Source of the DNA: CAZDVQ01 sp964508975
Lineage (GTDB): Bacteria; Bacteroidota; Bacteroidia; Chitinophagales; Saprospiraceae
DNA: 64,000 bases
Assembly (NCBI GenBank): GCA_964508975.1
Contig: CAZDVQ010000018.1
Location: 9,729-73,728 of the forward strand
Direction: 5' to 3'
Shown here one piece after another: positions 15,479 through 23,642 of this stretch (position 1 is the stretch's first letter; each line of letters opens with the position of its first letter). Under the pieces are notes generated by a model. That model worked only from the letters and a program-made list of their open reading frames with translations. It searched no databases and was not told where the DNA came from. The position numbers and the translations under genes were made by a program.

Positions 15479-16514
15479 AAACTGATTGCAGCTCAACCAG
15501 CGTGGTTTGATACTTTAAAGTTTTAGGTTTATAGGCTTTGGCATCTTGAATGTGTTCAAAGAGACATTGTATGGCCTGTTCGCCTACGTTGTAGCCAGAA
15601 TGCTCCAAGTGGGTAATGTTGGGAAACAAATAATAGGGGGCTTTACCATCACTGATAGAAAGCAGGACCTTTTCCTTGGGAATTTGTATGCCATGCTTAA
15701 GTAACTGGTGATAAGTTTGCACCATCAATTCATCGCTCATCGTGAAGTAGGCAGTGGCCTCGGGGTAATCGTGTAGTACCTGTGCAAAGGCCGATTCAAA
15801 ATGAGCAATGTGATCAACTTCTAGCACTTGGAGCGGATTAATGGCAATATGCTGGTCTTCAAATGCCTTTAGGAAGCCATCCTTGCGGTAGCGGGTCATG
15901 CGGAGGTTGCTGTTGCCAAAAATACCCACGATGTTTTTATGCCCTTTTGATAGCAAGTAGTTGATGGCCTTGTAACCAGCTTCGGCTTCGTCGAGCGATA
16001 TGCTGGAAAAAGCATCGTCCTCGATGATTTTATCGAGCAGCACCACGGGGATTTCTTCCTGAGTTAGGGCATTTAGGTGCGACAAGTCGTTCGTTTCCTC
16101 CGACAAGCTGACCATTACACCTTCAATAGCATTATTGATACAGTATTGAACCAATTCTTGCTCGCGTTTAAGGCTATTTTCCGATTGCAGGATAATGAGC
16201 GAGTACTCTTTAGCCTCCACCTGTTTATTGATGGCATTGATAAGGGAAGGGGAGAAGAACATGTTTATTTCAGGCAGAATCAAGGCGATTAAACCTGAAC
16301 GGCTGGTGCGAAGGTACTTGGCCCGGAGATTAGGGGTATAATTGAGCAGGTTAGCCACCTCGATAACCTTGTTTCGGGTAGCATCGCTAAGGTCGGGGTG
16401 CCCTGATAAGGCCCTCGAAACCGTGGAATGCGAGATGCCTAGATATTTGGCTATGTCCTTAATTGTAGCTCTTTTCACTTTATTATTTTTTAAAAATCGA
16501 ACATAGTTACACAT
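15477..16514 (-). CDS. LacI-family transcriptional regulator
   Basis: 345 residues from the ATG at 16514; a GTG at 16478 giving VKRATIKDIA as the start is equally credible and closer to typical LacI N-termini. The frame is open further upstream but runs through the promoter region. The N-terminal helix-turn-helix is ATIKDIAKYLGISHSTVSRAL with the hinge NYTPNLRAKYLRT, followed by a periplasmic-binding-protein-like sugar sensor domain (SGLIALILPEI onwards). It is divergent from a TonB receptor gene, and a perfect 20-bp palindrome at 16579-16598 between them is the likely operator. It probably represses the sugar locus until a sugar binds. Confidence 0.9.
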   Translation of the reverse strand: MCNYVRFLKNNKVKRATIKDIAKYLGISHSTVSRALSGHPDLSDATRNKVIEVANLLNYTPNLRAKYLRTSRSGLIALILPEINMFFSPSLINAINKQVEAKEYSLIILQSENSLKREQELVQYCINNAIEGVMVSLSEETNDLSHLNALTQEEIPVVLLDKIIEDDAFSSISLDEAEAGYKAINYLLSKGHKNIVGIFGNSNLRMTRYRKDGFLKAFEDQHIAINPLQVLEVDHIAHFESAFAQVLHDYPEATAYFTMSDELMVQTYHQLLKHGIQIPKEKVLLSISDGKAPYYLFPNITHLEHSGYNVGEQAIQCLFEHIQDAKAYKPKTLKYQTTLVELQSV

Positions 16515-16578
16515 TATTCTGTAAGCGAAGCCGAAATTAGAACGAAAAAAAATAATAAATAAAAAAGTTACTAACCGC

Positions 16579-16598
16579 ACACGTTTGCGCAAACGTGT
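16579..16598. promoter_or_regulatory. LacI-type operator palindrome
   Basis: ACACGTTTGCGCAAACGTGT is a perfect 20-bp palindrome with the central CG usual for LacI-family operators. It sits between the LacI-type gene and the TonB receptor gene, about 40 bases upstream of the receptor's -7 box. Confidence 0.8.
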
Positions 16599-16636
16599 AC
16601 TGAATTTTAGGCAGGTGAATATGTGGATTTGGAATA

Positions 16637-16644
16637 TAATTTTG
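16637..16644 (+). promoter_or_regulatory. Candidate -7 box of the TonB receptor gene
   Basis: TAATTTTG is an exact TAnnTTTG, 37 bases before the ATG at 16681. The -33 element is not clear. Confidence 0.5.
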
Positions 16645-16680
16645 CCCCCGTCAATTTTGATAACTATAAATTTTACATTT

Positions 16681-19317
16681 ATGAAAAAAAGTTCACTTAC
16701 ATTATTATTGCTGTGTTTCACGGCCGTATTTAGTGCCCTAGTAGCCCAAACTACAATTAGCGGTAAAGTAACCGACGAGTCAGGCGAGGCCCTCATTGGA
16801 GCCAACGTGGCCGTTTTGGGTACCAGCGATGGTGCTACCACCGATATTGACGGTGGATATGAATTCTCGACCAAAGCGAGTGGTGAGGTAACGATACAGG
16901 TATCATACCTAGGTTATTCGCCCATTCGCCAAACGATTACATTAAATGGTACTAGGATTGCCCAAGATTTCAGCATGGGAGAGGACGCCCTCGGCCTCGA
17001 CGAGATCGTGGTTACGGGTTCTGCTAACCCTAAGAGCAAACTCGAATCAAGTGTTTCTATTAGCTCTATCAACGCGAAGGACATCAGCTTGACGGCCAAT
17101 CGCTCAACCGCTGAGATTTTCCGTACCGTACCAGGTGTACGTTCTGAAGCATCAGCTGGCGAAGGTAACACCAACATCACTGTACGTGGTGTGCCTATTT
17201 CTTCTGGTGGTTCGAAATACCTCCAACTCCAAGAAGACGGTTTACCCATCTTGTTGTTCGGCGATATTGCGTTCGCTACTTCCGATATCTTCTTGCGCAT
17301 GGACAACTCTGTAGCCCGTATCGAAGCGCTTCGTGGTGGTTCGGCTTCGACTTTGTCTAGTAATTCTCCTGCTGGTATCATCAACTTCATCAGCAAAACA
17401 GGCATGACTGAAGGTGGTAGCATTGGTACTACTATTGGTATGACGTACAAAGATTTCCGTACCGATTTCAACTACGGTGCGCCAATTGGCAACGGTATGG
17501 CTTTCCACATCGGTGGTTTCTTCCGCCAAGGCAACGGTGCTCGCACAGCGGGTTATACCGCCAACATGGGTGGTCAAATCAAGGCTAACTTGACGAAGAC
17601 TTTCTCAAACGGTCATATTCGTTTTTACTACAAGTACTTGAACGACCGAACTGCTGCTTACATGCCTATGCCAATCAACGTGAGTGGTACAAATGAAGAC
17701 CCGAAATGGTCTGCTATCGATGGCTTCGACCCGCTATTGGGTACATTGCACACACCTAACTTGTTGCAAAACCTTGGTCCAGGCCCAGACGGTGCATTGC
17801 GTCGTGCTGATATCGCCGATGGTATGAATCCACAATCACACAGCATTGGCAACGAGTTCGTGTTCAACTTCGACGGTGGTTGGGGTATCGAGAACCGCGC
17901 CCGCATGTCGTTCAACAAAGGCCGTTTCGTAGCACCATTCCCTGCCGAGGTTGGTCCAGCCGCTGGCTTGGCTACTTCAATCGGTGGTGCTGGTAGCACC
18001 TTGACTTACGCCGATAACGGTGCAGCATTTAGCTCAGCCAACGGTTTGGCTATGCGTATGCACTTGTTCGACACCGAGTTGAACAACTTCAACAACTTCA
18101 TGAACGACTTGAAAATCAAGAAATCGTTCGGTGATGTAGCAACTATTACCTTGGGTTATTTCAAATCGAACCAGAACATCAACATGTCATGGTTATGGAA
18201 CTCTTACTTGCTTGACGTAAACGGCAATGGTGGTCGTTTGCTCAATGTACAGGACAGCACAGGTAACTTTATTACAGAAAACGGCTTGATCGCTTACGGC
18301 GTTCCTGCTTGGGGCAACTGCTGTACACGCAACTACAACACAAAACATGCGGTTTCAGCACCTTACATGGCTGTTGAAGCACAAGTTATCGAAGGATTGA
18401 ACGTTGATGCTAGCTTCCGTTGGGACATTGGCTCAGTGAACGGTAACTTTGCTGGCGCTGCTCAATCTATCATGGATGTTAACGGCGATGGCAATATCTC
18501 TGTTCCGGAGCAAAGCGTATCTTCAGTGAATAATTCAAATGTAACTGTAGTGGATTATGACTACAACTACATTTCTTACTCTTTGGGTTTGAACTACAAG
18601 TTTAACGACAAGCAAGCCGTTTTTGCACGCTATAGCCGTGGTGGTTCTGCTAAAGCAGACCGTATCTTGTTCAGCGGTTTGAACTACACTGAAAGTGACC
18701 AATTGAACGCTAAAGACATGATTGACCAAGCGGAAGTAGGTTACAAATTGAACTTCAAACGCGGTGGTTTATTTGCAACAGCTTTCTACGCTTCAACCAA
18801 AGAAGAAGGTGGTTTCGAGGCTACAACTCAACGTATCATTGAGAACGATTACCGCGCATTGGGCCTTGAACTCGAAGCAGCATACAACATCGCAGGTTTC
18901 AACCTCCGTGGTGGTTTAACGTATACCAACGCGCAAATCACAGGAGCAGCTGATTCTACTTTGAATGGCAACGCACCTCGTCGTCAACCAGCTTTGATGT
19001 ATAGCTTTACACCAACATACGAGTTCAAATTGTTGAACAACAACCACGCGGTAGGTTTGAGCGTTATCGGACAATCAAAAGCATTTGCACAAGACAACAA
19101 CTTGTTGGTTATGCCAGGTTACACTTTTGTGAACATGTTCGTTAACTTTGGTATCGCCAAAAACTTGAACTTGTCTATCAACGCCAACAACTTGTTCAAC
19201 GCAATGGGTATCACAGAATCTGAAGAAGGTTCAATTGTTGAAGGACAGAATAATATCGTTAGAGCGCGTTCTATCATGGGCCGTTCTGTTGTAGGTACTG
19301 TTCGTTACAATTTCTAG
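16681..19317 (+). CDS. TonB-dependent outer-membrane receptor, sugar locus
   Basis: 878 residues from the ATG at 16681. A signal peptide (to about residue 22, ...VAQ) is followed by a carboxypeptidase-regulatory-like domain (ISGKVTDESGEALIGANV to about residue 100) and then the TonB-box-like LDEIVVTG. The plug domain contains RTVPGVRSEAS and ITVRGVPIS, and a 22-strand beta-barrel ends in the aromatic YNF. It takes up a ligand across the outer membrane using ExbBD-TonB energy. There is no SusD partner nearby, so it is not a standard SusCD pair. Context (LacI regulator and operator, SLC45-like transporter, GH100-like enzyme) indicates an oligosaccharide substrate. A perfect terminator follows. 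Confidence 0.92.
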   Translation: MKKSSLTLLLLCFTAVFSALVAQTTISGKVTDESGEALIGANVAVLGTSDGATTDIDGGYEFSTKASGEVTIQVSYLGYSPIRQTITLNGTRIAQDFSMGEDALGLDEIVVTGSANPKSKLESSVSISSINAKDISLTANRSTAEIFRTVPGVRSEASAGEGNTNITVRGVPISSGGSKYLQLQEDGLPILLFGDIAFATSDIFLRMDNSVARIEALRGGSASTLSSNSPAGIINFISKTGMTEGGSIGTTIGMTYKDFRTDFNYGAPIGNGMAFHIGGFFRQGNGARTAGYTANMGGQIKANLTKTFSNGHIRFYYKYLNDRTAAYMPMPINVSGTNEDPKWSAIDGFDPLLGTLHTPNLLQNLGPGPDGALRRADIADGMNPQSHSIGNEFVFNFDGGWGIENRARMSFNKGRFVAPFPAEVGPAAGLATSIGGAGSTLTYADNGAAFSSANGLAMRMHLFDTELNNFNNFMNDLKIKKSFGDVATITLGYFKSNQNINMSWLWNSYLLDVNGNGGRLLNVQDSTGNFITENGLIAYGVPAWGNCCTRNYNTKHAVSAPYMAVEAQVIEGLNVDASFRWDIGSVNGNFAGAAQSIMDVNGDGNISVPEQSVSSVNNSNVTVVDYDYNYISYSLGLNYKFNDKQAVFARYSRGGSAKADRILFSGLNYTESDQLNAKDMIDQAEVGYKLNFKRGGLFATAFYASTKEEGGFEATTQRIIENDYRALGLELEAAYNIAGFNLRGGLTYTNAQITGAADSTLNGNAPRRQPALMYSFTPTYEFKLLNNNHAVGLSVIGQSKAFAQDNNLLVMPGYTFVNMFVNFGIAKNLNLSINANNLFNAMGITESEEGSIVEGQNNIVRARSIMGRSVVGTVRYNF

Positions 19318-19341
19318 TTTTATAGATAGTTTTCGTGTAGT

Positions 19342-19377
19342 GACTTTGCGGCCCTCAAAAGCCGCAAAGTCCTTTTT
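19342..19377 (+). terminator. Rho-independent terminator of the TonB receptor gene
   Basis: Perfect 11-bp stem GACTTTGCGGC / GCCGCAAAGTC, loop of eight, then CTTTTT. Confidence 0.9.
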
Positions 19378-19436
19378 ATTCACTTAGTTGGTAGTACCGA
19401 GTTGATAGTTGATAGTACCGATCTTGTTGTTTTTTT

Positions 19437-19541
19437 GGGCGTTCCGGCGCGATGCGCCGTCGCTGTCCTACGCGCTCCCTGGACGGTCGGTGCCTACGGC
19501 ACTGGCCGCGGTGCGGCCACGCTCCGGCCAGCTAACGCAGA
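19437..19541 (+). repeat. Family A intergenic element, subtype ending GCTAACGC
   Basis: TTTGGGCGTTCCGGCGCGATGC opens it and CTCCGGCCAGCTAACGCAG closes it. The middle (CGGTGCCTACGGCACTGGCC) has diverged from the usual core. The gap 19318-19678 otherwise holds the terminator, GTTGATAGT words (19386-19425) and AACTTATAACT words (19648-19678); no gene is seen. Confidence 0.8.
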
Positions 19542-19678
19542 TTTTTGCGCTGGCTTGCCCAAAATCACATTTTGGTGTCCCCGCCAACAAGCGGTAAAAC
19601 AGCACAGATGATGGGCAAACTTGTACGGCCATAGCGGTAAACTTTTAACTCATAATTTTTAACTTATAACTCTCAAAC

Positions 19679-20848
19679 TTGCGCAGCTCCTCCCTTGCCC
19701 TCCTGCACCAGCTTAGCCAACCCGATGGCATAAAAGCGTCCCTCAGCGATGAAGGGAATTACAGCACCGTGTTTACCCGCGACGCCGTGATGGCCGGGAT
19801 AGTTGGGTTATTATTGAATGACGAAAAAATCATCAAAAGCCTGGTGGCCAGTTTGGAAAACCTGCGCAAATACCAAGGTATAGGTGGACAAATTGCGTCT
19901 AATTACCGCCTTGATACTAAGCCACCACACATCAGCTATGGTACATTGAGCCCCAAGGTAGATTCTAGTACCTGGTACCTCATCGGGGTAAGTCTGTGTA
20001 TTAAAAAGGGTATTTTAAAGCGCGGGGATTGGGAAGACTCTATCCTCTTGGTTATTCAATCCTTAGAGTTGTTGGAGTACAACAACAAGCATCTCATTTA
20101 CATTCCACAAGGTGGAAACTGGGCCGATGAGTACCTCTATGATGGCTACGTGCTGTACGACCAGGTACTCCGCTACTGGGGCACTGCACTGGCAGGACAA
20201 GTATTTGAACAAACTGCTTGGTCCCTAAAAGCCCAGCAAATCCTTGACACCATCCTTGATACCTATAAGCCAGATGGCAGCAGCAACAAACCTTACCACA
20301 GTGTAGCATACCAAAGGGCAAAACAGGATAAATTCCCGTATTACCTAGCTTCTTTAAAGCCAAGTGGTTACAACCACACTTTCGATTTAGCCGCCAATGC
20401 CTTACTAGCCTTGGTATCGCCAAAAGCACAAGTGGCGGAACTGGCTCAGTACATTGAGCACTCTTTTCTACAACAGGGAGAGCTTCCACCTGTGTTTTAC
20501 CCCATCATTGACGAGCAGCATCCTGCTTGGCCTGAATTATCAACGTACTACCTGTACGTGTTCAAAAACAAGCCTCACCACTACCACAACGGCGGTATCT
20601 GGTGGATTTGGCTCGGATGGCTCGCATTGGCCTTCCAGGCCCATCAACTCGACAAACCTTTACAGCAATTAATAGACCTTAGTTTAGCGAAAACGATGGC
20701 GCAAGCAGATTTTGGATTCCAAGAATACCTAGCATCAGACACGTATTTGGCAGATGGAACCAAGAACATGGCCTACACCGCTAGTGGTTTGCTCATGTTA
20801 CAAATAGCTAAAGACAAAATAGATACAAGCCTAATTCAAATTGCATAA
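19679..20848 (+). CDS. GH100-like (alpha/alpha)6-barrel glycosidase
   Basis: 389 residues with no signal peptide, so cytoplasmic. Features resembling the neutral-invertase/GH100 and related clans are an N-terminal FTRDAVMAG segment, PKVDSSTWY (about 92-100, compare the VDSGLWW motif of plant neutral invertases), NWADEYLYDGYVLYDQ (147-162, candidate acidic catalytic residues) and YHNGGIWW (about 302-309). It likely cleaves a disaccharide imported by the nearby transporter; sucrose is a guess. Other (alpha/alpha)6 glycosidases such as GH63- or GH15-like enzymes are possible. The start is a TTG, the first start codon after an in-frame stop in a repeat-word region, so the N-terminus is uncertain. 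A kinase-like gene follows at 17 bases. Confidence 0.65.
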   Translation: MRSSSLALLHQLSQPDGIKASLSDEGNYSTVFTRDAVMAGIVGLLLNDEKIIKSLVASLENLRKYQGIGGQIASNYRLDTKPPHISYGTLSPKVDSSTWYLIGVSLCIKKGILKRGDWEDSILLVIQSLELLEYNNKHLIYIPQGGNWADEYLYDGYVLYDQVLRYWGTALAGQVFEQTAWSLKAQQILDTILDTYKPDGSSNKPYHSVAYQRAKQDKFPYYLASLKPSGYNHTFDLAANALLALVSPKAQVAELAQYIEHSFLQQGELPPVFYPIIDEQHPAWPELSTYYLYVFKNKPHHYHNGGIWWIWLGWLALAFQAHQLDKPLQQLIDLSLAKTMAQADFGFQEYLASDTYLADGTKNMAYTASGLLMLQIAKDKIDTSLIQIA

Positions 20849-20865
20849 ATTTACATATACAGATC

Positions 20866-21516
20866 ATGATTGGTGATAAAATTGAAATAAAACCGCAGTA
20901 CTTAGCGCTCAGCAACCAGATTGTACAAATATTGCAAACGCAGTTTACCAATTTAAGCAGCGGCCAAAAATTTGTGGCAGGGGTAGGGGGCGAGTCGGGT
21001 AGCGGCAAGTCGGTTACAGCCCTGTGTTTACAGGAAAGCTTACTGGCTTTGGGTATCCGTTCCTGTATAATTCACCAAGATGATTACTTTAAGTTAGCTC
21101 CCAAGCAAAACCATGCCCAGCGTTTGGCAGACCCTAGTTGGTTAGGCCCTGTAGAAGTTAGACTTGATTTAATACAAGAACAGATTCAACAGTTCAAAGC
21201 CGGACAGGGTAGGGTAGAGGCCCCGCTGGTGTATTACCAAGAAGATGTCATAAAATCACAAATACTTGAATTTCAAGATGTTCAAGTACTTATCGTGGAA
21301 GGTACTTATATCCTATCCGTTGAAGGTATTGATGCCCGCATATTCATGTCAAGGGATTACCACCAGACTCAACAAAGCCGTCTGGCTCGTGGCCGTGAAC
21401 CATTCAGCCCGGAAATTGAAGGATTCTTAAAACGGGAGCACGAGATTATTAAACGATACGGCCCAACTGCTCATATCATCGTGGATAAGGCATATCAAGC
21501 AAGTTTAAGGAAATAG
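20866..21516 (+). CDS. Uridine-kinase-like P-loop kinase
   Basis: 216 residues. Walker A GESGSGKS is at residues 42-49, then HQDDYF (about 71-76), as in the uridine kinase/phosphoribulokinase superfamily, and VLIVEGTYIL as the Walker-B-like strand. It phosphorylates a small hydroxyl substrate; whether this is uridine or a sugar cannot be told. It follows the GH100-like gene by 17 bases on the same strand, which indicates co-transcription and hints at a sugar-linked role. Length is in the family range. Confidence 0.75.
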   Translation: MIGDKIEIKPQYLALSNQIVQILQTQFTNLSSGQKFVAGVGGESGSGKSVTALCLQESLLALGIRSCIIHQDDYFKLAPKQNHAQRLADPSWLGPVEVRLDLIQEQIQQFKAGQGRVEAPLVYYQEDVIKSQILEFQDVQVLIVEGTYILSVEGIDARIFMSRDYHQTQQSRLARGREPFSPEIEGFLKREHEIIKRYGPTAHIIVDKAYQASLRK

Positions 21517-21579
21517 GGAAAGTACGGCATTTATCCTTGCACCAGCGCTGCATGAGCGAAGTGGTTTTGCGCAGCAAAA

Positions 21580-21604
21580 ACAAATGTGCTTAATGCACAT
21601 TTGT
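21580..21604. repeat. Perfect hairpin inside the intergenic repeat cluster
   Basis: 10-bp stem ACAAATGTGC / GCACATTTGT with loop TTAAT. It is followed at 21613-21631 by a second small hairpin (CCATTTG / CAAATGG). Both are embedded in, or inserted into, the family A copy. Confidence 0.6.
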
Positions 21605-21729
21605 AACGAGCGAACCATTTGCCCTGCAAATGGCTCCGTGGCGCAACGCGCCAGACCGCGTAGCGGGCCGAGCGAACAGCGAGCGCCGTAGCATAGCGAC
21701 GGCGAGCAGCGCGAGCCGGGGTGCCCAAA
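21605..21729 (-). repeat. Family A intergenic element with inserted hairpins
   Basis: Reverse orientation: TTTTGGGCACCCCGGCTCGCG, CGCTGTTCGCTCGGCCCGC, then GGTCTGGCGCG, followed by hairpin insertions; the family-like tail CATGCAGCGCTGGTGC lies at 21537-21552. The stretch 21517-21780 holds no gene. Confidence 0.75.
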
Positions 21730-21782
21730 ACAAAAAAAGAAAGAAATTCATCGCTCCTCGTTCAAATTTCATAGTTAACTAC

Positions 21783-21790
21783 TATCTTTG
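21783..21790 (+). promoter_or_regulatory. Candidate -7 box of the tRNA-Arg gene
   Basis: TATCTTTG, an exact TAnnTTTG, 18 bases before the tRNA 5' end. A TTCA at 21761-21764 is the only weak -33 candidate. Confidence 0.5.
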
Positions 21791-21807
21791 CCGCCGCTAA
21801 TCAAGCA

Positions 21808-21880
21808 CACCCTATAGCTCAACAGGATAGAGCTACGGTTTCCTAAACCGTAGATCGAGGTTCGAGTCCTCGTGGGGTGA
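21808..21880 (+). tRNA. tRNA-Arg (anticodon CCT)
   Basis: Cloverleaf of 73 bases. Acceptor CACCCTA pairs with TGGGGTG (one T-G pair). The D arm has GCTC / GAGC, the anticodon stem ACGGT / ACCGT with loop TTCCTAA (anticodon CCT, reads AGG), and the T arm CGAGG-TTCGAGT-CCTCG. The discriminator is A, and CCA is not encoded. A terminator follows at once. Confidence 0.95.
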
Positions 21881-21882
21881 CA

Positions 21883-21916
21883 AAAGTCCAGATGACCCAG
21901 GTTGTCTGGACTTTTT
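21883..21916 (+). terminator. Terminator of tRNA-Arg
   Basis: Stem AAAGTCCAGA / TCTGGACTTT, extendable with mismatches, followed by TTTTT. Confidence 0.85.
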
Positions 21917-21920
21917 GCTT

Positions 21921-21928
21921 TATATTTG
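21921..21928 (+). promoter_or_regulatory. Candidate -7 box of the radical SAM gene
   Basis: TATATTTG is an exact TAnnTTTG, 17 bases before the ATG at 21945, right behind the tRNA terminator. Confidence 0.45.
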
Positions 21929-21944
21929 TGTTTAAAGCATAGCC

Positions 21945-23507
21945 ATGACTACCTTATCAGAAAATATTGTACAGTACCAACAACAACGCCAATGCGCCGA
22001 CAAACGCAGCCTGTGCCATGCACCAACATACGGTATCCACCTGGCGCAAAATGGCTTGGTATCTGTTTGTAGCTTAACGCGTTTTGATGCTATCGGTAAG
22101 TATCCAGAATCAAGTTTGGGCCAAATTTGGTGGGGCGAAAAAGCCCAGAACATGCGGAATGCCCTCCGAAAAGGACAGTTTCCCGAAAGTTGTAGGGTAT
22201 GCCAAAGCGATGTGGAAGCAGGCCAGTTCCAACAAATGCGTGCGGCCAACTATGATATTTATGCGCTTGCACCCTTTGAAAAATTTAAACAGCGAACCTT
22301 TAACTTCTTGAAAAACAGGCACTTTGGCGAATTTCCCAAAGAAATGAGCTTTGAGTTAGCCAACACCTGTAACTTAGAGTGTATCATGTGCTTGGGTATG
22401 TTGTCGAGTAGTATTCGGCAGAACCGCGACAAACTACCACCCTTGCCTCAACATTATGGACCTGAATTACTCGAAGAGCTAAAGTTGTTTATCCCGCACC
22501 TGCACGAGGCCAGATTCTTTGGGGGTGAGCCCTTCCTTATACCGCTTTACCTCGATATTTGGGAGCTTTTCATGGAACTTAACCCTGATTGTAAGATTTA
22601 TATCACCACCAACGGGACCATCCTCAACAACCGGGTTAAAAACATACTCGAAAAACTGAGCAATTTCCACCTCGTCATCTCGCTGGATGGAATCACCAAG
22701 CCCACTTTCGAGGCAATTAGGCAAAATGCTAATTTTGAACGCGTTATCGAAAACCTGAGCTACTTTAGGGAAGTTTGCGAAAAACATGGTAACCGGTTAA
22801 TCATTTCGCCAACATACATGGTCCAAAACTGGCAGGAATACCCATTGCTGCTCGATTTTGCCAACCAAAACAACCTGGTTTTCCAGACCAATATATTAAT
22901 CACACCCACTGAGTTATCCTTGGCACATGCGCCATTAGAATTACTGGAAAAGGTGTTGATTAACTGGGAACAACACCAAGCTGCTACTGCGCTTGATAGC
23001 CAGCAAGGTGAAAATAACGTTAAGGCATTCCAAGGGGCCCTTAGCCAAATTCGCTTTTGGATGGAGGAGATTAGGGCTTTTCAAGGGAATCCAATTGGTG
23101 CAGCACTGGCCTCGTTTGTACCCCAGAACAAGATGGAACTGTGCCTGGTCAAACGCCTAATATCAACCCTGCGCAACACGCAAGACCCCGCTTTCCCGCT
23201 CCGTTTACTGGAATTATGGGCAGAACCCGACGAGCAACCAGGTCTAACATATCTCAATGCACTGGAGCATATTTGTAGCGTGATTTATCCTAGTCAAACC
23301 TTATCCAATCTAAGTGATACGAGAGATTACTTCGCTTCCTTCGATATGTCCAAACAACTCAACATGGTAAAATTCCTACTGCTAGACTTGCCGCCTTGGG
23401 AAATTTTTGAACTTTGGAGGAGGAACGACTTAAATGCTATACAAGATTGCTTGAAAAAAGCTAACTTGGCTGCCGATTACCCGAGTATGAACGCTAATTT
23501 TTATTAA
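21945..23507 (+). CDS. Radical SAM protein with N-terminal SPASM/twitch-like Cys cluster
   Basis: 520 residues. The radical SAM motif CNLECIMC (Cys 142, 146, 149) is followed by FFGGEPF, the GGEP SAM-binding segment, and ITTNGT. Before it are Cys 24, 42, 83 and 86 (SLCHAPTYG, SVCSLTR, CRVC), spaced like an auxiliary-cluster domain; such a domain usually lies C-terminal, whereas here it precedes the barrel. The C-terminal ~180 residues are not recognised. Such proteins perform radical chemistry, often on peptides. No precursor peptide gene is visible nearby. It is followed on the same strand by a double-PhyH dioxygenase gene, with a family A element between. Substrate unknown. Confidence 0.85.
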   Translation: MTTLSENIVQYQQQRQCADKRSLCHAPTYGIHLAQNGLVSVCSLTRFDAIGKYPESSLGQIWWGEKAQNMRNALRKGQFPESCRVCQSDVEAGQFQQMRAANYDIYALAPFEKFKQRTFNFLKNRHFGEFPKEMSFELANTCNLECIMCLGMLSSSIRQNRDKLPPLPQHYGPELLEELKLFIPHLHEARFFGGEPFLIPLYLDIWELFMELNPDCKIYITTNGTILNNRVKNILEKLSNFHLVISLDGITKPTFEAIRQNANFERVIENLSYFREVCEKHGNRLIISPTYMVQNWQEYPLLLDFANQNNLVFQTNILITPTELSLAHAPLELLEKVLINWEQHQAATALDSQQGENNVKAFQGALSQIRFWMEEIRAFQGNPIGAALASFVPQNKMELCLVKRLISTLRNTQDPAFPLRLLELWAEPDEQPGLTYLNALEHICSVIYPSQTLSNLSDTRDYFASFDMSKQLNMVKFLLLDLPPWEIFELWRRNDLNAIQDCLKKANLAADYPSMNANFY

Positions 23508-23510
23508 ATT

Positions 23511-23612
23511 TGGGCGTTGCGCCGCTACGCGTCGCCGCTGCTTGCCGCGCTCGCTATCGCTCGGTGCTCCGCACTGCCGCCTACGGCGGCCCGCTTTAAG
23601 CAGCTAACGCAA
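23511..23612 (+). repeat. Family A intergenic element, subtype ending GCTAACGC
   Basis: TTGGGCGTTGCGCCGCTACGC at the start and AGCAGCTAACGCAAG at the end, with the core CTCGGTGCTCCGCACTGCC. It lies 3 bases after the radical SAM stop and 30 bases before the next ATG, so it occupies the whole spacer. Confidence 0.85.
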
Positions 23613-23642
23613 GACGGTTTTATGCCTTAACTGAATTACACC

